The notes under the pieces were generated by a model, which saw only the letters and a list, made by a program, of their open reading frames with translations, was not told the origin of the DNA and did not search any database. Of a stretch of 37,195 bases of DNA, positions 1-8,306 are shown in pieces. The stretch covers positions 1-37,195 of the forward strand of contig CASEZU010000026.1 of the NCBI GenBank assembly GCA_949292445.1, written 5' to 3'. Made by a program: the position numbers and the translations under genes. Origin of the DNA: an uncultured Spirochaetales bacterium (GTDB lineage Bacteria > Spirochaetota > Spirochaetia > Sphaerochaetales > Sphaerochaetaceae). The number at the start of each line of letters is the position of its first letter. The stretch's first letter is position 1.

Positions 1-485
1 GGATGTTCTGTCAGGATCCTGTCCAGCATCTCCGGCGAGTCGTGGAAAGAGAATCCCAGATGCCTGATCTTCCCTTCCTTTTTCAGCTTCATGCAGTATG
101 ACCAGGTATCATACTTCTCATAAGTCGGCAGATGGGATGCCTGCAGGCTGTGCAGAAGGTAGAAGTCGAAGTATTCAAGGCCTGTGCGCCTGAGCTGTTC
201 TTCGAACATCTTTTCTGGTGTGAAGTCATCGGTGAGTGCCCATCCAGACATCTTCGAGGCGACTGTATAGCTGCCCCTCCTGTGCCTTGAGCTTATGACT
301 TTGCCGAATACCTCCTCGGACCCCGGGTAGATATATGCGGTATCGAAGTAGGTGAAACCCCTTTCAAGGAAGCGGTCGGCCATGTCCGCCGTTGCCTTCT
401 CATCTATCTTGCCGCTTCCATCCTTGGGAAGCCTCATCAGGCCGAAGCCCAGTTTTCCTCTGTTCAGCTCAAACAAATCATCCAT
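1..485 (-). CDS. Aldo/keto reductase, N-terminal part (runs off the window)
   Basis: The first 161 codons of an NAD(P)H-dependent aldo/keto reductase are present; the C-terminus lies beyond the left edge. The family catalytic tetrad can be placed: Asp48 and Tyr53 in the DTAYIYPGSE motif, Lys78 in VASKM and His112 in FYLLHS. The first strand of the barrel reads LGFGLMRLP (residues 12-20). Many homologues of this type (about 370 aa) carry a C-terminal 4Fe-4S domain, but that part cannot be seen here. ATG 485-483 is chosen because a TATAAT box lies exactly six bases upstream and there is no Shine-Dalgarno sequence, so the mRNA is probably leaderless. The gene follows the nuclease gene on the same strand and appears to have its own promoter. 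The substrate is unknown. Confidence 0.88.
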   Translation of the reverse strand, partial: MDDLFELNRGKLGFGLMRLPKDGSGKIDEKATADMADRFLERGFTYFDTAYIYPGSEEVFGKVISSRHRRGSYTVASKMSGWALTDDFTPEKMFEEQLRRTGLEYFDFYLLHSLQASHLPTYEKYDTWSYCMKLKKEGKIRHLGFSFHDSPEMLDRILTEH

Positions 486-491
486 AAGCGC

Positions 492-519
492 ATTATACAT
501 CTGATTCCTGCTATGGCTA
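492..519 (-). promoter_or_regulatory. Putative leaderless promoter of the aldo/keto reductase gene
   Basis: On the minus strand TATAAT (497-492) is followed by six bases and ATG at 485. A weak -35, TAGCCA (519-514), lies 16 bp upstream and overlaps the stop codon of the nuclease gene. Normal -10 to start-site spacing would put transcription initiation on the A of ATG. Confidence 0.55.
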
Positions 520-1521
520 CAGGAGACCGGCAGCCTTCGCAATACCTTCGATTCCAAGCATGCTGAAGAGTTCCGTCTTTATGTCAACGAACACATTCAC
601 AGCCGCATCCAGCACCTTGTCGGCGAGTGAGGAAGACGGAGCTACATAATCAAGCTGAGACGGATCGGCCTCTTCCCCTGTGGGGATATACTGGGTGAAA
701 TTCCAGTCCGATGTCTTCATATGGCTTTCAATCACGGCCTCCTCATCGTCAGGGAGGGCCGGGTAGAAGTCGAGCCCTGTGATGCTCTCAACCTCATCAA
801 CGGTCATGGCGAAGCTCTGCAGTGACTTGTCTGAATTCTCATTCGGCAGGACGAACCCGATGGCCTTCACATCAGGATCCGTGTAGTCGAGGACTACCTT
901 GTAGAAGCGTTTCGGGACTGCGACCTTGCTGCTGCCGATCGTTTTGTATGGTCCGTCGGTGAGGACCGGGCCTGTCACGACATACACCTTTCCGTTGTCA
1001 TAGGCCATTGTCCTGACGACAGCTTCGAGATCAGCCCAGATGCCTCTGTTGAATGAAGGATCCTGCGGACACATGTTCGAAAGATAGAATGTGTCGCTCA
1101 TGGCCTCTTCGGACCATTTGAAGTCAGCAGCTGGTGCCATGTGTCCCCTGTCGTATCCTGAACCGCGGTAATCATCGAGCTCGGCGGAGCCTGTGCGGAC
1201 CTTGGGATCTGCTTTGAAGCTGTCCTCCCTCTCGCTGCCTCCGAGAACCTCATCCCTTGTCAGCTCATATGCCACATATGACGGCACCTCATATTCCTCA
1301 TTGTATGAGAGCGTATAGCCTGTATGGCTTATTATCTGCTCTCCGGGCACCGGAGCAGGCAGTTCAAGGCCCTGGATCTCTCCCGATGGCGTTATTCCGT
1401 TCTTTTCCTCTGAGGGTGTTATGAAACACAGGACAATGAAGATTATGACAAGTACAAGAAGGGTCAGCAGAAGCCTTTTCAGCTTCTTCCACTTCCTGCC
1501 GGATTTGCTTTTTCTGGCCAA
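517..1521 (-). CDS. Membrane-anchored DNA/RNA non-specific endonuclease (EndA/NucA family)
   Basis: A 334-aa sugar-non-specific nuclease of the beta-beta-alpha-metal type. A basic N-terminus is followed by one hydrophobic segment (about residues 17-34), so the catalytic domain should face the periplasm or cell surface as a signal-anchored protein. The signature DRGHMAPAAD sits at residues 124-133, with His127 the expected general base. The downstream metal-site motif shows Asn149, Gln153, Asn158, Trp162 and Glu166, in the usual family order. The start is TTG at 1521, supported by GAGGAG eight bases upstream. It lies 32 nt after the CPBP gene on the same strand. Related enzymes degrade extracellular DNA for nutrition or process DNA during uptake; which applies here cannot be told from sequence. 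Confidence 0.9.
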   Translation of the reverse strand: MARKSKSGRKWKKLKRLLLTLLVLVIIFIVLCFITPSEEKNGITPSGEIQGLELPAPVPGEQIISHTGYTLSYNEEYEVPSYVAYELTRDEVLGGSEREDSFKADPKVRTGSAELDDYRGSGYDRGHMAPAADFKWSEEAMSDTFYLSNMCPQDPSFNRGIWADLEAVVRTMAYDNGKVYVVTGPVLTDGPYKTIGSSKVAVPKRFYKVVLDYTDPDVKAIGFVLPNENSDKSLQSFAMTVDEVESITGLDFYPALPDDEEAVIESHMKTSDWNFTQYIPTGEEADPSQLDYVAPSSSLADKVLDAAVNVFVDIKTELFSMLGIEGIAKAAGLL

Positions 1522-1544
1522 TTCAGTTTCTCCTCACGCGTATG

Positions 1545-1550
1545 ATTATA
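1545..1550 (-). promoter_or_regulatory. Candidate -10 box for the nuclease gene
   Basis: TATAAT on the minus strand lies in the short gap between the CPBP stop and the nuclease start, about 9 bases ahead of the GAGGAG ribosome binding site. I see no convincing -35, so this may be an internal promoter of weak or regulated strength. Confidence 0.4.
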
Positions 1551-1553
1551 GCC

Positions 1554-2423
1554 TCAATCGTGTTTTTTGATCCCGAAGCCGGCACGGCAGCAGCCTTTCC
1601 TGCGAGCCAGGAGATAGATGATCGCGAATGCCGCAGCCGTCTCTGCCAGCGTCGCCGCTGAGCCTGCCTTGTCAGCTATCAGGAAGGAGGATGTGGGCAT
1701 TGATGAGCCGCGGTAGTTGACGATGAGTGCTATGAAAAGATTGTTTGCCGCGTGCATGGCTGCAGGAGCCTCGAAACCTCCTGTGGCAATTGCCAGAAGC
1801 ATTGCCAGGGCACCCCATGAGAAATAGCAGAGAGCGGGAAGAAGCGCCGATGAAGCGGTGACAACCTCCTGATTCCACATATGCGGAAAGGCAAAGACAA
1901 TACCGGAGAGTATGACAGGAGGAAGGGCTGAGAGGAATGTGTCCGGAAGCGTGTTCCCATAAGCTGTCCTGGCGGGCAGTGCCCTGAAAATAATTTCCTC
2001 TGATACAGCCTGGACCGGTGTCAGGAAGAGCACCGGCAGCATGAAAGGCATTATCCCGCTGAGCGCCGCGCCGCGGGAGATTCCTCCGGAAACAAATGGC
2101 ACAGCTGCCGCCATTACTGCCAGATACAGCAGGCCGCTTTCTGCGGCAAAACACCAGCGGAATCCGTCCGCGGCCCCCAGAAGGGTACGCAGATTCATGT
2201 GCAGTATAAGGCGCGATGAGAGCATGAGTGCTGCGAACAGGACCAGATACGGTATGTGTATCGCCATGTATGAGGCCAGAGCCGAATCCGTATTGGAGAG
2301 GCCTGCCGCATTCATGAAGACAATGGCAGCAAGCGGGCCTATGACAAGCCAGGAGACAAGTGCGATGAGCAGCACTGTGATTCCTCTTAGAGCTGTGAAG
2401 GATGCATTTTCTCCTATGGTCAT
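1554..2423 (-). CDS. CPBP-family intramembrane glutamic protease (CAAX protease / Abi type)
   Basis: A 289-aa multi-pass membrane protein with about eight hydrophobic segments. All three CPBP motifs are present: EEIIFR with Glu142-Glu143 and Arg147, the FxxxH motif ending in His181 (VFAFPH), and HAANN with His224 and Asn228. The family includes eukaryotic Rce1 and many bacterial proteins of unknown substrate, some linked to bacteriocin immunity or envelope functions. It is divergent from addB (46 nt between starts) and upstream of the membrane-anchored nuclease. ATG at 2423 is the only sensible start; the ribosome binding site is weak. The substrate is unknown. Confidence 0.88.
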   Translation of the reverse strand: MTIGENASFTALRGITVLLIALVSWLVIGPLAAIVFMNAAGLSNTDSALASYMAIHIPYLVLFAALMLSSRLILHMNLRTLLGAADGFRWCFAAESGLLYLAVMAAAVPFVSGGISRGAALSGIMPFMLPVLFLTPVQAVSEEIIFRALPARTAYGNTLPDTFLSALPPVILSGIVFAFPHMWNQEVVTASSALLPALCYFSWGALAMLLAIATGGFEAPAAMHAANNLFIALIVNYRGSSMPTSSFLIADKAGSAATLAETAAAFAIIYLLARRKGCCRAGFGIKKHD

Positions 2424-2433
2424 GACCTGGAGG

Positions 2434-2463
2434 TTAGCACATAAGCTGTTTTCAGCCTATAAT
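2434..2463 (+). promoter_or_regulatory. addB promoter, apparently leaderless
   Basis: TTAGCA (2434-2439), an 18-bp spacer and a perfect TATAAT (2458-2463) are followed by six bases and ATG at 2470. There is no Shine-Dalgarno sequence. The expected transcription start coincides with the A of ATG. The region also contains the start of the divergent CPBP gene. Confidence 0.65.
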
Positions 2464-2469
2464 CCCTGC

Positions 2470-5031
2470 ATGGCCGGTTTAAGAGAGCTTATGGATCTGA
2501 TCGAGGATGGGACCGTCCTCGTTTTTCCCACGGAGGAGAGTGCCAGGGCATTCTCATCCCTCTATGTGCTGGAGCGCGGCAGGGGGCTTCTGGCCTCTTC
2601 ATGCCTGGCCTTCGACAGCTTTGCATCTCTGTTCATGCCGGGGCTTGATGGGCACGTGCAGGCCAGTGACGCCGCAAGATCAGTGTTCGCCTCATATGCC
2701 TCATCCGTGCTCTCCGGCAGGCTGCAGTATTTCGCCTCTTCCGAGTATCCGGAGATGCGAGGCCGTCTTGCCGCGTTCTTCCGTACGATACTCCCCGGCC
2801 TTGATGAGGCGGTTGCGATACCCAAGAAGAGCCGCAGGGCTTCGGAGGATCTCCTGCTTCTGCGTAATGAATACGGCCGGTTCCTGGAAGCCATGAGGCT
2901 TTATGAGAGCCCGTTCATGGAGTTCACTGTTCCTGACCGTCTGGACAGGCATTATGCTGTTATAATGCCTGACGCATTTCCCAAGGAAGAACGTCTGATG
3001 CGGGCTCTTGCAGGACATCCTGATGTTGTGAGAGTCGATGATCTCTCGTCAGAAGTGCCGGCCATGACAGTCTATCCCAATGAGAAAAGCGAGATACGCT
3101 CGCTCTTCCTTGCTATCAGGAAACTGACTGACAGCGGGGTTACGATGGACTGCATCGCCCTTTCTGTTGCTCCGTTTGAACGGCTCAGGCCATATCTTGA
3201 GGAGGAAGCATATCTTTTCGGGATCCCGCTTGATTTCCGTGAAGGCATCCCGCTGCTTTCCACAGCTCCAGGCGCGTTTCTCTCAGATCTCGCCGCCATA
3301 TACTCATCATCCTATTCGCTGGACTCGCTTAAATCATTCATGCTCAATCCTTCAATTCCCTTCAGGGAGCCTGAGGTGCTGAGGCGCTTCATCGCAGATT
3401 CCGTACGGTTCTCGATCACGAGCGCACCGGACAGGCGGAATGACAGGTACATGAGGCTCCCGAAAGATTCCGGTCAGGAGTATTATAGGCTGCTGAGGCT
3501 CACTCTCGACAAGCTGATGACGGAAACCGATCCCGGGTGTGTCGAGGGAGAACTCCATACTATAATGTCAGGGATGCTTGCCGACGAGGAGTTCCACGGG
3601 AATACTGAGGATGAGGCTGTTTACTCATTCTCGATGAAAGCGCTCTCTGATTTCCTCTCGGCAGTATCGGAGGCTGATGAGTCCGGATTCTCCTCTGGCG
3701 AACCCGTTTTTCCTGCATTCATCAGCTATCTTGGCAATCTCCGGTATGTCCCGCGGGAGAGAGTCAGAGGTGTTTCAGTCTATCCTTTCACGCAGGATGC
3801 CGCCATCCCGTTCAGCTACAGGTTCATCATCGGACTGAATGAGAAGGAGGGGGCGGAGACTGTGAGGAAAGCTGCATTCCTCTCTGATTTCGAAATTGCA
3901 GCGGAGCGGAGCGATGAGGAGATAACCGGCATACTCCTCTCGCTGTATGCGGCGATGAGCAGAAGGCTTTTCCTGAGCGCATCGTACGAGACATATGCCG
4001 GTTTCTCCCTTCCTCTCACCTCGATGCTGACCACAGCCGTGAAGGGGCAGGTTCCTGCCGGTGATCCCGTGGCTCTGGAGCGCACTGGAAACTCCTCAGC
4101 GATCCTTCCTCTCCAGCGCTGCGGATATGAGCATGCGCTCTCAGGCGCTCTGCGGATAAGAAAACGGGATGATGACATGACATTCTCCCTGAGAGGCCCT
4201 GGCAAGGAACTTCCGGTGACGCTCTCATACACGTCATACAATGCCTATGCCCGCTGTCCGTATCTCTACGCGCTTCAGTATGAGTTCGGCCTCAGGAACC
4301 TTCCGGCGTTTGAACCGCAGGACATGGACCACCTCGAGATAGGCTCGAGGCTGCACAGCATCCTGGAAAGATACTACAGAGAAGGCTGCAGTTCCCCATC
4401 CCGTGATGTACCGCGTCTTTTCGAGGAGGAGATGGCGCTCTGGAGCGATGGCAGGCGTTTCGGTGACGATGGCCTTGTCGCTGATATGCCTGGCTCCGCA
4501 TCCCGTCCGACAGCCTTCCTCATAAGCTATCTCCGCAGAAGATACCTAGGGCGCCTCGAGGCAGTTGTCAGGGAAATGGACTCAGTCTCGGTCCCACTTC
4601 CCGGAGGACTGGGCATTGAAGAGCCTCTTTGCTGCAGTTTCCCGGAAAAGGGCTTCTCGCTTGAGGGCCGTGCTGACAGGATAGCACTGTCAAAGGACGG
4701 GGCGTCATACATTGTCTACGACTATAAGAAGGGACGCAGGTTCCAGAGCGCTCTCAGAGCTGAGAAGAGCTGGCAGTTCCATGTATACAGGCTGCTGATC
4801 GGTTCAGACGGACGCTTTTCACACCCGGTTTCCGGAGCTTTCTTCATCTCGCTGCTTGACGGCTGCTTCTCCGAAGCATCCGCCTCTCCGCCGGCAGAGG
4901 AGCTTGAGGCTTCGCTTGGCGGAGCTGCCGCCGGTATAGCCGGAGGAGACTGGCACGCGGAGAGCAGTGATGATAACTGCAAAGGCTGCAGCTGTAGAGG
5001 CATATGCCGGAGGAGGTTCAGCGTAAGATGA
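2470..5031 (+). CDS. addB: AddB subunit of the AddAB helicase-nuclease
   Basis: An 853-aa protein that with AddA resects double-strand DNA ends for recombination. The N-terminus (TVLVFPTEESARAF) is typical of AddB and lacks a Walker A site, as expected for the inactivated helicase fold that in known enzymes recognises Chi. The C-terminal RecB-type nuclease shows His629 (GSRLHSILE), Asp736 (GRADR) and Asp751-x-Lys753 (YDYKKG). The iron-sulphur staple is intact: Cys596 plus Cys837, Cys840 and Cys846, with the CxxC-x5-C spacing known from Bacillus AddB; Cys842 is an extra cysteine. It is clearly shorter than Bacillus AddB (about 1,160 aa). The start at 2470 is set by a leaderless promoter; longer in-frame readings run back into the CPBP gene. 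Its stop overlaps the addA start in ATGA. Confidence 0.93.
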   Translation: MAGLRELMDLIEDGTVLVFPTEESARAFSSLYVLERGRGLLASSCLAFDSFASLFMPGLDGHVQASDAARSVFASYASSVLSGRLQYFASSEYPEMRGRLAAFFRTILPGLDEAVAIPKKSRRASEDLLLLRNEYGRFLEAMRLYESPFMEFTVPDRLDRHYAVIMPDAFPKEERLMRALAGHPDVVRVDDLSSEVPAMTVYPNEKSEIRSLFLAIRKLTDSGVTMDCIALSVAPFERLRPYLEEEAYLFGIPLDFREGIPLLSTAPGAFLSDLAAIYSSSYSLDSLKSFMLNPSIPFREPEVLRRFIADSVRFSITSAPDRRNDRYMRLPKDSGQEYYRLLRLTLDKLMTETDPGCVEGELHTIMSGMLADEEFHGNTEDEAVYSFSMKALSDFLSAVSEADESGFSSGEPVFPAFISYLGNLRYVPRERVRGVSVYPFTQDAAIPFSYRFIIGLNEKEGAETVRKAAFLSDFEIAAERSDEEITGILLSLYAAMSRRLFLSASYETYAGFSLPLTSMLTTAVKGQVPAGDPVALERTGNSSAILPLQRCGYEHALSGALRIRKRDDDMTFSLRGPGKELPVTLSYTSYNAYARCPYLYALQYEFGLRNLPAFEPQDMDHLEIGSRLHSILERYYREGCSSPSRDVPRLFEEEMALWSDGRRFGDDGLVADMPGSASRPTAFLISYLRRRYLGRLEAVVREMDSVSVPLPGGLGIEEPLCCSFPEKGFSLEGRADRIALSKDGASYIVYDYKKGRRFQSALRAEKSWQFHVYRLLIGSDGRFSHPVSGAFFISLLDGCFSEASASPPAEELEASLGGAAAGIAGGDWHAESSDDNCKGCSCRGICRRRFSVR

Positions 5032-8000
5032 CTTTTGAAGAACTGCTTTCAGCCTCATCAATCCAGCTTTCGGATGAGCAGCTTGCCGCTGTCCTTTCCG
5101 ATACGGCAACTGTTGTATCGGCCGGCGCAGGCTCAGGAAAGACCACCGTGCTTTCGCTCCGCTTTGTGCGCCTGGTGCTGGACGGAAAGGCTCATGCCGA
5201 TGAGATACTTACCCTCACGTTCACGCGCAAGGCCGCTGCGGAGATGTATGAGAGGATATACAGGCTGCTTTCCATTGCCGCAGAGAGTTCTGATGAGACA
5301 GCTGCTGAGCTCAGGGAGCACTTCCCTAAAGCAAGGATATCTACGATGGATTCCTTCTGGAGCGAGATAGCCCGTACTGACTCCCTCCGTTTCGGCATCG
5401 CCCGTGATTTCCAGTTTCTGGAAGGCGATGAGGCTGCAGCGGATGATCTTGTGAGGAATGTGTATGAAGAGCTTCAGGGAAGGAGCGGCCTTGAGCGGGG
5501 TTTCATGGTGCTTTCTGAAATCTACCGCTCCGATGAGATCCTTTCCATTCTGGGGGATATCGCCTCCGAGCATACGGACATACTCACATCTTTCGATGCT
5601 GCAGGCAACACGTCATCATACCTTGCTTTCATCAGCCTGCTGCGTGACCGGTACTGCGGAGAGCGTGCTGACTACATATTCTCATCGCTTTCGGATCTCG
5701 ATGCTGAGAATCCAGCGAACGGGCAGCATGCGGAGATACAGCAGGCGCTCGAGGCGTACCGCAGCGAGGACTGGATGTCGCTTCCTTCATTCAATCTGAA
5801 CAAGCTCCGCAAGGCCGCGGACAGGAAAATCCAGAGCTTCATCAAGGAAGAGGACTGCAAAGGATATTTCGCAGTCCTGCGCAGTATAGCTGCAATTGAG
5901 AAGACAGCGGATGACGCAGCGGCTGTATCGGATGTGATAGCATCTTTCATATCAGCCCTCCAGAGCAGGAAAAGACAGCTCGGCCTGCTTTCGTACCGCG
6001 ATGTCGAGGCTCTCTGTCGCGCTGTTCTGCTGACAAATCATGATGTCCGGTCATATTACAAGGAGAGCTTCCGCTACATAATGGTTGACGAGTTCCAGGA
6101 CAACAACGGGAGCCAGCGTGACCTTCTGTATCTGCTTTCAGAGCGTCCTGATATACATGGAGACAGTATCCCAGAAGCCGGTGACATTGATCCTGACAAG
6201 CTCTTTTTCGTCGGCGATGACAAGCAGTCGATCTATTATTTCCGCGGCGCGGATGTTTCTGTATTCAGATCGCTCAAGGAGGATATCCTCCGTATCGGAG
6301 GCAAAAATCTATCATTGTCAGCAAATTACCGTTCCGAACCTGCGCTGATAGATCACTTTAATAATGTCTTTTCCGAGGTGTTCAGCACAGGCCTTTCGGA
6401 GGAGGATATGGAGAAGGAAGAGCTTATGAGTGCCTTCACCGGCGTATCCTTTTCTTCTTTTCACGCCTCAGCGGAGACTATCAGGGCGCGCAGCCCTTAT
6501 CCCGGGGTGGTTCCCAGAATAGAGATGGCAGCAATTCCCGCTGATGAATGCGGTGAGGATATGGCTTCTCCGGATGATGCCGAGGCTGTTTTCATAGCAA
6601 GGCGCATCCTTGAGATGATGGAAGATGACGGGTACATGATTCCGGACGGGAAAGGAGGGCTCCGTCATCCGCGCTTCGGGGATATCGCGGTGCTGCTCAG
6701 GACGACAGCTCCGCAGATGCCTGTGGAGAGGGCTTTCAGGATGTACGGCATACCCTATGTTGTACAGGAGAGCACTTCGGCCACAATAGAGGGTATAGGC
6801 TGGGATATCTACGCATTCCTGCAGCTTATCGTGTACCCGGAGGACAGGCTTGCCTATATGGCAGTGCTCCGTTCTCCTTTTGCCCGTATCTCCGATGAAG
6901 GGCTTCTCTTTCTCAGAGCCGACAACGCTGCCGCATTCTCCTCCGATCCTTCTTTCCGCTCCGAGTCTGACAGGAAGGCGTATGAAAACGTCAAGGCCCT
7001 GTACTTCGAGCTCCGCGGTATGGCAGGACGAAGGAGGATAGCCTCCATAATATCGCGCCTTTTCCACGAGAGCGGCTACAGCACCTATCTGCAGTCATCG
7101 CCATATCTCTCGGTTTATGCAGAGCATTTCGAATATCTTTGGGCGGCGGCCTCTCTCTATGATTCAGCTTCGAGGCCGCTTCCGGAGTTCCTCGATTATC
7201 TCCGGCCTCTGATAGGGCAGGCGAAGAAGCTGCAGAATGCCTCTGTCCAGCATCTGGAGACTGACGGCGTCCAGATAATGACTATCCACAGATCCAAGGG
7301 GCTGCAGTTCCCCATAGTATTCCTCTCTGATGCCGATCACGGACCGGGGAACCTCGCGGGGCGCAGCCGCCTCATTGCGCTTGAGGGCTCCAAGCCCTGC
7401 ATAATGCCTGACCTCACAGATGATGAGGGACCAAACATCATACTGCAGGAAATGGCCGGATACAGGAAAAGACGGGAGGAGGCGGAGCTTAGAAGGCTTT
7501 TGTATGTCGCACTCACAAGGGCTGTCGATCATATCGTTGTGACCGCACACCTGAGAAAGAGGAGGACAGGGCTGTCTCTTCTTGATATCTACCGCGAAGG
7601 GTGCAGCATCGCTGCTGAGACAATCCCGCCGGTTCCTGCATCTTCTCTCTTCCCGGAAGAGAAAGCTGAAAGGAATCTTGAATGGTACCTGCAGCCTGTC
7701 GCGCCTGAACCTGGGTTCTCTGAGCGCCGGTTCGGAGTGAAGGACGCATCCCACAGGGAGCGGGAGTGGACGCAGGGCGGAGGGGAGGAGCTTCCGCCAT
7801 TGCCATCGGACAGCATTGTCATGGCGCATTCCATACAGCAGGAATTCGGTACAATGGTACATGCGGCTCTTGAGGCTGCGGTTTCCGGCAAAGAGGCTGT
7901 TTACTCATTCCCTCCTTCTCTGTCAGGAAGTGAACGCGGTGCTCTTCTGGAAGCGCTTTCAGAAATAACCGCATCCTTCCTTTCGTCGGAGTTCTTCCGC

Positions 8001-8306
8001 ACATTCATAGATGGACACAGAAGTGAAACTGAGGTCCGTTTCTATTATCCTGCGGATGGAGGCGTGGCGGAAGGAGCTGCCGATCTTCTGATATTCGGAA
8101 ATGAATATAATCTCGTTGTCGACTACAAGACAGACAGATATATGGATGAGTCCGTTCACATGGGGCAGATAATGGCATATGCGGAAGCCATGGAGAGCCT
8201 TTATGAGAAGAAATGCCTCGCCGTGCTCCTCTATGTCAGAGGATGGCGGCAAGGCACCTTTGTGAACAGCGAGGGGAAACCTGTCAGAGGGCTTTCACGG
8301 CTCTGA
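5028..8306 (+). CDS. addA: AddA subunit of the AddAB helicase-nuclease
   Basis: A 1,092-aa UvrD/Rep-superfamily (SF1A) helicase fused to a RecB-type nuclease. Walker A is GAGSGKT at residues 33-39; Walker B/motif II is DEFQD at 354-358, followed by VGDDKQSIYYFRGAD (motif III), the late motif TIHRSKGLQFP and the motif VI region YVALTRA. The nuclease has His945 (GTMVHAALE), Asp1019 (GAADLL) and Asp1032-x-Lys1034 (VDYKTD). ATG 5028 overlaps the addB stop as ATGA, with AGGAGG 11 bases upstream, suggesting translational coupling. An ATG 24 bases earlier has poorer spacing. The 3' end overlaps the convergent MalY-type gene by 23 nt, with no terminator. Confidence 0.95.
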   Translation: MTFEELLSASSIQLSDEQLAAVLSDTATVVSAGAGSGKTTVLSLRFVRLVLDGKAHADEILTLTFTRKAAAEMYERIYRLLSIAAESSDETAAELREHFPKARISTMDSFWSEIARTDSLRFGIARDFQFLEGDEAAADDLVRNVYEELQGRSGLERGFMVLSEIYRSDEILSILGDIASEHTDILTSFDAAGNTSSYLAFISLLRDRYCGERADYIFSSLSDLDAENPANGQHAEIQQALEAYRSEDWMSLPSFNLNKLRKAADRKIQSFIKEEDCKGYFAVLRSIAAIEKTADDAAAVSDVIASFISALQSRKRQLGLLSYRDVEALCRAVLLTNHDVRSYYKESFRYIMVDEFQDNNGSQRDLLYLLSERPDIHGDSIPEAGDIDPDKLFFVGDDKQSIYYFRGADVSVFRSLKEDILRIGGKNLSLSANYRSEPALIDHFNNVFSEVFSTGLSEEDMEKEELMSAFTGVSFSSFHASAETIRARSPYPGVVPRIEMAAIPADECGEDMASPDDAEAVFIARRILEMMEDDGYMIPDGKGGLRHPRFGDIAVLLRTTAPQMPVERAFRMYGIPYVVQESTSATIEGIGWDIYAFLQLIVYPEDRLAYMAVLRSPFARISDEGLLFLRADNAAAFSSDPSFRSESDRKAYENVKALYFELRGMAGRRRIASIISRLFHESGYSTYLQSSPYLSVYAEHFEYLWAAASLYDSASRPLPEFLDYLRPLIGQAKKLQNASVQHLETDGVQIMTIHRSKGLQFPIVFLSDADHGPGNLAGRSRLIALEGSKPCIMPDLTDDEGPNIILQEMAGYRKRREEAELRRLLYVALTRAVDHIVVTAHLRKRRTGLSLLDIYREGCSIAAETIPPVPASSLFPEEKAERNLEWYLQPVAPEPGFSERRFGVKDASHREREWTQGGGEELPPLPSDSIVMAHSIQQEFGTMVHAALEAAVSGKEAVYSFPPSLSGSERGALLEALSEITASFLSSEFFRTFIDGHRSETEVRFYYPADGGVAEGAADLLIFGNEYNLVVDYKTDRYMDESVHMGQIMAYAEAMESLYEKKCLAVLLYVRGWRQGTFVNSEGKPVRGLSRL

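Noticed and set aside
2041..2469. N-terminal extension of addB by 143 codons
   Set aside because: It lies within the CPBP protease gene on the opposite strand; the addB promoter and family N-terminus place the start at 2470.
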